This document shows positions 12,740-18,798 of a DNA stretch of 22,969 nt, piece after piece (position 1 is the stretch's first letter; every line of letters starts with the position of its first letter). Location: positions 1 through 22,969 of the forward strand of contig CAZCTC010000102.1 in assembly GCA_964501335.1 (NCBI GenBank). The letters run 5' to 3'. The position numbers and the translations under genes are program-made. The notes under the pieces were generated by a model, which had not been told where the DNA came from, made no database searches, and worked only from the letters and a program-made list of their open reading frames with translations. Source of the stretch: CAZCTC01 sp964501335 (GTDB lineage Bacteria; Chloroflexota; Anaerolineae; B4-G1; SLSP01).

Positions 12740-13234
12740 ATGAAAGCCAAAATCATCGTGAACGGCCGTGAATACGACAGCGTCGAGGATCTGCCGCCGG
12801 AATTGCGTCAGAATTACGAGCGGGCCATGTCCCTTCTGGCTGATTCCAATGCCAATGGGGTGCCGGATATTATGGAGGGCATGGTTTCTCCCTCCGCCCC
12901 CGTGCAGGTTCAAACGGTCCAGACCTCCCGCATCGTTTACGAGGGGCGGGAATATAACAGCCCTACCGATCTTCCGCCGGAAGCCCGCCGGCGTTATGAG
13001 CAGGCCTTGAGCAAATTGAACCAGGTGGCCGGGGGAATTATTTCGGATATGGATCCGCAGCCGCCTGTGGTGAATTCCGGGGCAGTCGGCTCAACGGATG
13101 ATCCCTGGGCCTTGCCGCCCCTGGTAACTTCATCTGAGGAGAATCGTGCGGCGCGGGTCCGACAGCTGGCGCTGGTCCTGGGGATTTTTCTGATCGTCCT
13201 TTTGATTGCAGTGCTCGTCCGGGCTTTTATGTAA
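12740..13234 (+). CDS. Tail-anchored protein with duplicated GREY...DLPPE motif, 164 aa
   Basis: Residues 4-33 and 64-93 are a clear internal duplication (GREYDSVEDLPPELRQNYER and GREYNSPTDLPPEARRRYEQ, exactly 60 residues apart). After the first copy comes DSNANGVPDIME (35-46), a DxNxNGxxDxxE loop like calcium-binding thrombospondin-3/EF-hand-type loops. Residues ~143-162 form a single C-terminal membrane helix (LALVLGIFLIVLLIAVLV) preceded by Arg residues, with no N-terminal signal, so it is probably tail-anchored with the repeats in the cytoplasm. GGAGGAA lies 10 nt before the ATG. The function is unknown. Family A copies flank it on both sides. Confidence 0.85.
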   Translation: MKAKIIVNGREYDSVEDLPPELRQNYERAMSLLADSNANGVPDIMEGMVSPSAPVQVQTVQTSRIVYEGREYNSPTDLPPEARRRYEQALSKLNQVAGGIISDMDPQPPVVNSGAVGSTDDPWALPPLVTSSEENRAARVRQLALVLGIFLIVLLIAVLVRAFM

Positions 13235-13246
13235 CCTTATTTTCTC

Positions 13247-13434
13247 GATCTGCGCGGTTTACCCGGAAAACAGGGAAAAGAAACGACTTGGGGGCATCCG
13301 AAAAATGCGAGGAAAAAAGCCCATGTTTTCGCACTGACAGTGCGAAAACATAACAAAAAAACTCTCCCCCTGCTTCGCACAGCGCGTCGTTTCTTACGAA
13401 GAAAATGCCTTATGCGGGACGCTAAAAATAGGGG
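13247..13434 (+). repeat. Family A element, copy A8 (double head, short hairpin)
   Basis: Two diverged heads (ACCCGGAAAACAGGG near 13260 and GCATCCGAAAAATGC near 13304). In the second head H1 pairs as GCAT/ATGC instead of CCCG/CGGG. H2 at 13323-13351 is shortened: ATGTTTTCGCACTG-A-CAGTGCGAAAACAT. The tail to 13434 is almost identical to that of A9. Confidence 0.83.
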
Positions 13435-13444
13435 AGAAACTTCA

Positions 13445-13602
13445 ACCTCCGGAGGTAGCCCTAAAAACCAGGAAAAGGAAAGTCCATGTTTTCGCGGGCT
13501 TTCTGAAGCCCGCGAAAACATAACAAAAAACTCTCCCCCTGCTTCGCCCAGCGCGTCGTTTCTTACGAAGAAAATGCCTTATGCGGGACGCTAAAAATAG
13601 GG
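13445..13602 (+). repeat. Family A element, copy A9
   Basis: Starts at the 12-bp palindrome ACCTCCGGAGGT (13445-13456). The head is short (GCCCTAAAAACCAGG). H2 at 13486-13521 has stem ATGTTTTCGCGGGC with its exact partner and TTTCTGAA in the middle. The tail matches A8 over about 80 nt with only two differences, although the H2 stems differ. Confidence 0.85.
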
Positions 13603-13620
13603 GATCCATTTCAAGGCAAT

Positions 13621-13755
13621 CCCATATATGGGGAAATTATCGGGCTCTGAGCCAATATACAGGGTTTGTAATAATAGTTGTGTATAGGCCTGAAAACGTC
13701 AAAGGTGTGGATAAGTGCCCATTTATGGGGGAGAAGTCCTCAGAAATGTGGAGAA
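13621..13755. other. Gene-free segment with DnaA-box-like motifs
   Basis: The minus strand has a perfect TTATCCACA at 13706-13714, a one-mismatch TTCTCCACA at 13747-13755, and a weaker match at 13679-13687. A 12-bp palindrome CCCATATATGGG lies at 13621-13632. No dnaA, dnaN or rep gene adjoins, so an origin is not claimed. Confidence 0.35.
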
Positions 13756-13774
13756 CTTTTGTTCAATAGACAAA

Positions 13775-13828
13775 ACGGGCGTTTTTTTCGCATCGACGCC
13801 ACCCGCGGCGATACGAAAAAACGCCCGT
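13775..13828. terminator. Bidirectional terminator-like hairpin
   Basis: ACGGGCGTTTTTTT pairs with AAAAAACGCCCGT, with an inner part CGCATCGACGCC / GGCGATACG also pairing. It sits 5 nt beyond the methyltransferase stop (minus) and 540 nt past the + gene at 12740. The T and A tracts are inside the stem on both strands. Confidence 0.65.
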
Positions 13829-13833
13829 CTTGT

Positions 13834-14733
13834 TTACACTACCGGATCGCGGAAATTGTAAATAGCGCCCTGCCGTTCCCATCGCCGCCCGCAGCTGCAC
13901 TTGAAAACTGCCTGGGGCGGTGAGCCCAACGGGGCCCGACATTCCGGGCAAACAAAGAACAGATCGGCCGGAGCCGCCGCCTTTTGGGCTTCTGCCCGGG
14001 CCCGCGTAAAGACGCTGGGTGTCCATTGCCAGAATTCCCCGGTGAATTGAACCGCGCCGTCCATTCCCACCAGCAAGCCGGTCGGGAGATACCGTTTCAG
14101 TAGTCCCGCCCGGAAATGAGAGACGGTGCGGATGGCTTCTCGATGCAATCCTACCTGTTCCAGCTGTTGCCAGATCCAGCGGGGATGAAAATCGAAGTTC
14201 AATTTGACGAATTCTACCGGCTGCGGATCGAAGGGCGACCAGGTTTGCCGGTGCGCCCAATAGCGTAGCAGCGCTTTGAGGTTTTGCTTGTTGGCAAATT
14301 CCAGGATGAGCGCCCCATTGGGAGCCAGGATCTCCGAAAGCCCTTTTAAGACGGCCGGCGCATCGACGGCGTGATGGAGGGTGCGGATGATGGTCACGGC
14401 ATCGAAAAGCCCCGAAGCAAAGGGCAGTTTGTAGAAATCGGCCTGGACAAAGAGATAGTGCGGTTTCCCGCCAGGGGCCGTTTCGCCTAACCGCGCTACC
14501 GCCTGTTCCAGCTGAGTGCGGGCATAGTCGTGAATGACGACCGTTTCGTAACCAGCATAGAGATCGGCCAATCGACCAAAGCCGGCGCCGATTTCGATCA
14601 ACCGTTTGCCTTGCGGCGGGAGCATGGCGCGCATCGCAATGCGTTCCGCGCCGTCTTCGTAGGCTCGCGTTTCGTTCCAGAATTCGGTGCTGTACTGCGA
14701 GCCTTCATAGCTACAGATGGGACGATCGCTCAT
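13834..14733 (-). CDS. SAM-dependent class I methyltransferase with C-terminal zinc ribbon, 299 aa
   Basis: Residues ~43-150 are a Rossmann-type methyltransferase core: motif I LIEIGAGFGRLADLY (45-59), an acidic strand end VVIHDYA near 66-71, and the LFDAVTIIRTLHH segment in the centre. The last ~45 residues hold FVCPECRAPLG ... FKCSCGRRW, a CxxC/CxC zinc ribbon of the Trm112-like kind, then a short tail. Trm112 proteins normally activate methyltransferases as separate subunits; here it is fused. Substrate unknown; no S/T-rich or membrane segment. The start overlaps the stop of the upstream membrane protein by 4 nt (ATGA), so the two are coupled. A hairpin terminator follows. Confidence 0.88.
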   Translation of the reverse strand: MSDRPICSYEGSQYSTEFWNETRAYEDGAERIAMRAMLPPQGKRLIEIGAGFGRLADLYAGYETVVIHDYARTQLEQAVARLGETAPGGKPHYLFVQADFYKLPFASGLFDAVTIIRTLHHAVDAPAVLKGLSEILAPNGALILEFANKQNLKALLRYWAHRQTWSPFDPQPVEFVKLNFDFHPRWIWQQLEQVGLHREAIRTVSHFRAGLLKRYLPTGLLVGMDGAVQFTGEFWQWTPSVFTRARAEAQKAAAPADLFFVCPECRAPLGSPPQAVFKCSCGRRWERQGAIYNFRDPVV

Positions 14734-15338
14734 TTTTTAGTCAGAATCTCCGCGAGGGAATTGGGCAGGCTTTTCAAGAATTTGTTGATGGGGCTGAAGA
14801 CCAGTCGCAGCTGTTCGATGGCCGGGCCCATACCGGCTTCGTCCAGGGGGATTTCCACCGGAACTTCCATCACGACCGGAATGGTGGTTTCCACCGGCAC
14901 ATCCAGGTCGAGGGCTACGGGCAGGCTCATCCCTGCCGGCAGATTGAGACTTACGGTCCCGTTGATCTCGCCGCCGCCGCCGGGCAGATAGAAAGTGGCC
15001 GGGGCCGTCAGCGGGACATCCTGGGTCAGGACGACGTTGGTGTTTTGTTCGAGCGGCAGATTGAAGGAGATCGGCAGGGGATGGTTGATGGAAACCGTTG
15101 TCTTGATCCGCGTTTTACCCAGTCCGGCAAAAGCAGAATCCAGGTTGTCCAGTAAGGGTTCCGCAATTTGGGTCTTGGCCATGAAGATGGGCCCGATTGC
15201 CAGGAGCAGAACCAGGACCAGAATGATATTCACGGCAAACGAAAAGATAATCGCGAAGTTTTTAAAAGCTTCCCAGAAGTGTAACGGCTTTTTGGGTTGG
15301 GGGGTGACTTCGGCTTTAGACGCGGTCTGCTCCTCCAT
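14730..15338 (-). CDS. Single-pass membrane protein of unknown function, 202 aa
   Basis: A short charged N-terminus, then one membrane helix at ~27-50 (FAIIFSFAVNIILVLVLLLAIG), then an outside domain of ~150 residues rich in beta-prone sequence with alternating Pro/Val/Leu (PVALDLDVPVETTIPVVMEV). There is no lipobox and the helix is uncleaved by appearance. No named family is recognised. GAGGAGGT lies 4-5 nt before the ATG. The stop overlaps the methyltransferase start by 4 nt, so it is first in a two-gene unit, probably with a membrane-linked role for the pair (inference). Confidence 0.82.
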   Translation of the reverse strand: MEEQTASKAEVTPQPKKPLHFWEAFKNFAIIFSFAVNIILVLVLLLAIGPIFMAKTQIAEPLLDNLDSAFAGLGKTRIKTTVSINHPLPISFNLPLEQNTNVVLTQDVPLTAPATFYLPGGGGEINGTVSLNLPAGMSLPVALDLDVPVETTIPVVMEVPVEIPLDEAGMGPAIEQLRLVFSPINKFLKSLPNSLAEILTKK

Positions 15339-15365
15339 GCTGACCTCCTCGAAAAGTATAAAAGT

Positions 15366-15393
15366 ATCTTACCACGCTCTCATTTTAGCGCAA
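15366..15393 (-). promoter_or_regulatory. Possible promoter of the membrane protein and methyltransferase unit
   Basis: Minus strand TTGCGC (15388-15393), 16-nt spacer, TAAGAT (15366-15371), 27 nt upstream of the ATG at 15338. Both boxes are moderate matches. Confidence 0.35.
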
Positions 15394-15415
15394 GCAAAGC
15401 CAATTTTGCTTATTT

Positions 15416-15455
15416 ATATTTTTTCGCGCGCCGTCTGCGGCGCGCGAAAAAATAT
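15416..15455 (-). terminator. Terminator-like hairpin after nadD, similar to an isolated H2
   Basis: An 18-bp perfect stem ATATTTTTTCGCGCGCCG with a TCTG loop, 3 nt after the nadD stop. It has the same T/A-flanked GC stem and TCTG tetraloop as H2 of family A, but no head or tail. Confidence 0.65.
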
Positions 15456-15458
15456 ATC

Positions 15459-16058
15459 TCATCGATACAGCCCTTCCTGGCGGATGTAGGTCTCCACGCC
15501 GGGTGGCACCAGATAGCGCAGCGGCAACCCTTCGCGCACCCGCCGGCGCAGATCCGTCGCCGCAAAATTGACCGGGGGCACGTCCAGCCAGACAATGCGG
15601 TCGGTCAGCTCTGGAAAGCGCAACTCCAGCGCCGGCCAATCGGCCTGCATATCCGGCCGCGGCATGACCGCCAGCCGGGCGCGTTCCAGCAGGCTTTCCG
15701 GCTGATGCCAGGTGGGCAGATCCCGCAGGGAATCTTCCCCCATCAGGAAATACCATTCGGTCACGGTAGGATGGCTGGATTGCAGCAGCGCCAGCAGTTC
15801 GGTGGTGTAATGGGGCCCAGGGCGGTCGAGATCCGTGCGATCCAGCAGGAAGGCGCCATTGTCGGCGATGGCGGCCTTGACCATGGCGGCCCGCTCTTCC
15901 GGCAAAGAGAGCTGGTTCTGTTGTTTGTGCGGCGGCTGGCCGGCCGGGACGAAGAGCACCCGCTCTAGTTTCAGCTGGATGCGGGCTGTTTCGGCCAGGG
16001 CCAGATGGCCGTAATGGGGGGGATCGAACGATCCGCCTAACACTCCGTAACGGGTCAT
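15459..16058 (-). CDS. nadD: Nicotinate-nucleotide adenylyltransferase, 199 aa
   Basis: Joins nicotinate mononucleotide with ATP to make deamido-NAD, in cytoplasmic NAD synthesis. GGSFDPPHYGHL (8-19) is the nucleotidyltransferase phosphate loop with its HxGH motif. GQPPHK (39-44) and GEDSL near 107-111 are family motifs; the C-terminal TDLRRRVREG segment replaces the usual ISSTxIR motif but keeps the Arg pattern, and VPPGVETYI is the family end. Length is normal (~200 aa). AGGA lies 7-8 nt before the ATG. The xanthine dehydrogenase-like gene is upstream on the same strand but is separated by a strong hairpin, so nadD probably has its own transcript start. Confidence 0.95.
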   Translation of the reverse strand: MTRYGVLGGSFDPPHYGHLALAETARIQLKLERVLFVPAGQPPHKQQNQLSLPEERAAMVKAAIADNGAFLLDRTDLDRPGPHYTTELLALLQSSHPTVTEWYFLMGEDSLRDLPTWHQPESLLERARLAVMPRPDMQADWPALELRFPELTDRIVWLDVPPVNFAATDLRRRVREGLPLRYLVPPGVETYIRQEGLYR

Positions 16059-16089
16059 AATCTTTTCCTGTCGCCTGGTAAGTTAATGC

Positions 16090-16126
16090 ATTTTTCGCGC
16101 GCCCCCGAAGGGGGCGCGCGAAAAAT
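16090..16126 (-). terminator. Strong terminator hairpin after the molybdenum hydroxylase gene
   Basis: A 17-bp perfect stem ATTTTTCGCGCGCCCCC with partner arm. On the minus strand the loop reads C(TTCG)G, an ultra-stable RNA tetraloop, which supports activity in minus-strand RNA. It begins 10 nt after the stop at 16137. Confidence 0.75.
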
Positions 16127-16136
16127 ATAAATTCTG

Positions 16137-18380
16137 TTATTTCCCTTTCAATCCGCGGAGGATGCGCTCGGCATTGAAGGGCAACGTGTTGTACCAGACG
16201 CCTGCGGCGCGACGGAGCGCATGATGCAGCGCCGATGCGACCGGAATAAGGGGCATTTCAGCGATACCCCGGGCGCCCCAGGGCCCATTGGCTTCGGCTT
16301 CCTCGATGAGGATGGTTTCCACCGCGGGCGGTACATCGGCGATGCCCGGCATCAGATAGGTGGTGAAGGTCGAGGTGAGCGCCCGTCCCTCTTTCTGGAT
16401 GAAATGTTCGGTCGTGCTCCATCCCAATCCCTGAATGACGCCGCCTTCGATCTGTCCCTGCGCCAGGGCGGGGTTGATGGCCTGTCCGACATCGTCGGCG
16501 CAGATCAGCCGCAGACATTTCAGCGTGCCCAGCCGGGTGTCCACGGTGATTTCGGTGCCGATGGTGACGTAGCCGTAGGAGAAGTTGGGATCGCCGTGTC
16601 CCGTCTGCGGGTCGATGGGGGTGGTTTTGGGGGCGAGGTAGGTGAATTCGCCGCGTGCCGGCCGGTTTTCCGCTTTCCAATCTTCCAGGGCGGTGGCGGC
16701 GGCGCCGCGGATGGCGTTGCCGATCATAAAGGTCATCCGCGAGGCGGAGACCGAGCCTGAACTCTGGCTGGTGGCGGTATCTCCGGGGGCCAGCCGGACC
16801 TTTTCCAGATCGATGCCCAGGGCTTCGGCGGCCATCTGCCGGATGACGGTATAGGTGCCCTGTCCGACTTCAGCCGTGGCCACGAAGACGACGGCTTCTT
16901 CAATCTGGCTGTCGCCGAAGAGTTCCATGGCCGCCCAGGCGTTGTCCTGGTAGCCGAAGGAGAAGCCGACATTTTTGAACCCCAGGGCGATGCCGACGCC
17001 ACGCTTCAGGTAGGGTGGATCGCCGGGGCGGGGTGACATGTCGGGCGCGGTCCAGCCGGACGGCGTTTCTTTCCAGCCCAGAGATTCGGCGGTGGCCAGG
17101 AGGGTTTTTTTCAGCCCTGTGGCTTCTTCGGGAAGCGGCCGGCCCCACGGCATGGGATCGCCGGGTTCGACCATGTTGCGCAGCCGGAATTCAACCGGGT
17201 CGAGGCCGAGCGCTTCGGCCAGTTTGTTCATCTGAGATTCGCAGATGAAGTTGCCCTGGGGGGCGCCGAAGCCGCGGAAGGCCCCGCCGGGAATGTTGTT
17301 GGTGTAGACGCCCAGCACCAGGGTGCGGACGTTGGGTATGCGGTAGGGTCCGTTGACGGTGAGCAGCAGGTTGCCCATGACTTTGTTGGTGGTGTAGACA
17401 TAGGCTCCGCCGTCGGCAATGACTTCCGTGTCGGCGGCGATGAGCCGGCCTTCGGCATCGGCGGCCCAGCGCGCTTTGGCATGGATACCGTGGCGTTTGT
17501 GATGGCCGATGATCGATTCCTCTCGCGTCCAGACGATCCGCACCGGCTGATGCAGGCGCAGGGCGGCCAGCCCCAGCACGACCTGCACGGAGAGATCCTC
17601 GCGGCCGCCGAAGGCGCCGCCGATGGCGGGATAGATGACGCGAACTTTATCCTCGGGGAGCCCCAACGCATGGGCGATCTGCCGGCGGTCCTCATGGGCC
17701 CACTGGCCGGCCGAGACGACGGTCACCCGCTCCTGATCGTCGATGTAGGCCAGCCCGGCTTCGGGCTGCAAATAGGCATGTTCCTGCGGCGGCAGGTTGT
17801 ATTCGGATTCGACGACGACGGCGGCCTGCGCCAGGGCGGCATCCACATCGCCGTGGTTGATGCGATGGCGGGAGGCGACGTTTTTCTCAAAGACCAGTTC
17901 GGGATGGATGGGCGTGTGGGGATGGGGGGGATGCAGGATCGGCGCTTCGGGCTTTAAGGCGTCGCGCGGATCGGTGATGACCGGGAGATCCTCATATTCA
18001 ACCACGATGAGGTCGCGAGCGGCGGCTGCCTGTTCTTCGGTAGTGGCGACCACGGCGGCGATCTGATCTCCCACGAAGCGGACGATGTCGGCGCCGGGGA
18101 TGGGAGAGCCGGGGCCGCAGAGTACAGGCTGATCGGCGTACTGTAGGCCGTATTCGTTGACGGGCAGATCGAGGGAGGTGAAGATGGCGATCACGCCCGG
18201 GACTTTCATGGCAGTGCTGGTGTCGACGCGGACGACGCGGGCGTGGGGCCGGCGGGCGAAGAGCATTTTCATGTGGAGCATGCCTTCCATCACCAGGTCG
18301 CCGGGATAGGTGGCGGTGCCCAGGGCTTTGGCCCGGGCGTCGATGCGGGGTACGGATTGACCCACGTAGTTGCCTTTCAT
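16137..18380 (-). CDS. Xanthine dehydrogenase-family molybdopterin-binding subunit, 747 aa
   Basis: The large molybdenum-cofactor subunit of a xanthine dehydrogenase/aldehyde oxidase-type enzyme, oxidising purine or aldehyde-like substrates. Residues ~18-130 are the a/b hammerhead domain. Visible motifs are GGAFGGRED (254-262), GAFRGFGAPQ (366-375), ATAEVGQGTYTV in the second half and GARGIAEMPL (702-711) with the catalytic Glu708. Length is typical of the separate-subunit type. The FAD and 2Fe-2S subunits that should join it are not in the window; both neighbours are unrelated. AAGGAG lies 11 nt before the ATG, and an 8-bp hairpin is in the leader. Substrate cannot be told from sequence. Confidence 0.93.
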   Translation of the reverse strand: MKGNYVGQSVPRIDARAKALGTATYPGDLVMEGMLHMKMLFARRPHARVVRVDTSTAMKVPGVIAIFTSLDLPVNEYGLQYADQPVLCGPGSPIPGADIVRFVGDQIAAVVATTEEQAAAARDLIVVEYEDLPVITDPRDALKPEAPILHPPHPHTPIHPELVFEKNVASRHRINHGDVDAALAQAAVVVESEYNLPPQEHAYLQPEAGLAYIDDQERVTVVSAGQWAHEDRRQIAHALGLPEDKVRVIYPAIGGAFGGREDLSVQVVLGLAALRLHQPVRIVWTREESIIGHHKRHGIHAKARWAADAEGRLIAADTEVIADGGAYVYTTNKVMGNLLLTVNGPYRIPNVRTLVLGVYTNNIPGGAFRGFGAPQGNFICESQMNKLAEALGLDPVEFRLRNMVEPGDPMPWGRPLPEEATGLKKTLLATAESLGWKETPSGWTAPDMSPRPGDPPYLKRGVGIALGFKNVGFSFGYQDNAWAAMELFGDSQIEEAVVFVATAEVGQGTYTVIRQMAAEALGIDLEKVRLAPGDTATSQSSGSVSASRMTFMIGNAIRGAAATALEDWKAENRPARGEFTYLAPKTTPIDPQTGHGDPNFSYGYVTIGTEITVDTRLGTLKCLRLICADDVGQAINPALAQGQIEGGVIQGLGWSTTEHFIQKEGRALTSTFTTYLMPGIADVPPAVETILIEEAEANGPWGARGIAEMPLIPVASALHHALRRAAGVWYNTLPFNAERILRGLKGK

Positions 18381-18410
18381 TTTAGATCGAGCTCCTTCTT
18401 GTAGTTGAAA

Positions 18411-18431
18411 TCTCTTCTTCTCCAGAAGAGA
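18411..18431. promoter_or_regulatory. 8-bp inverted repeat in the leader of the molybdenum subunit gene
   Basis: TCTCTTCT-TCTCC-AGAAGAGA, 30 nt upstream of the ATG at 18380. Possible operator or leader hairpin; no T-run follows in the minus direction. Confidence 0.4.
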
Positions 18432-18444
18432 CGAGTTTTGATTT

Positions 18445-18591
18445 TAGCGGTTAGCCCATAAAGGCGGGAGAAAAAAAGCCTGTGTTTTTGCGCGCATTCT
18501 TATGCGCGCAAAAACACAAACAAAAAAACATCCTCCCCCCCTCCAGCGCGTCGCTTTTTACCGGCAAAATGCCGTTTGCGGGACGTTAAAA
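18445..18591 (+). repeat. Family A element, copy A10
   Basis: Complete: head TAGCGGTTAGCCC, H2 at 18482-18517 (GTGTTTTTGCGCGCAT, loop TCTT, exact partner), tail to 18591. H3: outer GCGTC with GACGT, inner CGGCA-AAA-TGCCG, a perfect 5-bp stem. Confidence 0.87.
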
Positions 18592-18620
18592 TGTCTTCCC
18601 CACAGATTGGAAATTTTCTC

Positions 18621-18773
18621 TACCGGTGCGATTAACCTTAAAAATAGGGAAAAGAAAAGCCCATGTTTTGGCGCACTTTCTGAAGTGCACCAAAACATAA
18701 ACAAAAAAACTCTCTCTGTCCATCCCTCGCGACGTTTTTTACCGGCAAAATGCCGTTTGCGGGATGCAAAAAA
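18621..18773 (+). repeat. Family A element, copy A11
   Basis: Head TACCGGTGCGATTAACC, H2 at 18663-18698 (ATGTTTTGGCGCACTT with one mismatch), tail to 18773. The tail centre (TTTTACCGGCAAAATGCCG) is identical to A10, while the H2 stem differs. The outer H3 stem is disrupted here (TCGCGACG instead of GCGCGTCG). It lies 26 nt past the stop of the GT-C-like gene. Confidence 0.84.
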
Positions 18774-18798
18774 GCTAACCATACAGGCTAATAGGTTG

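Noticed and set aside
80..18773. Integron attC sites or a cassette array
   Set aside because: The GTTRRRY/RYYYAAC core boxes are missing at the hairpin ends, no integrase is seen, and neighbouring genes are normal operons in mixed orientations.
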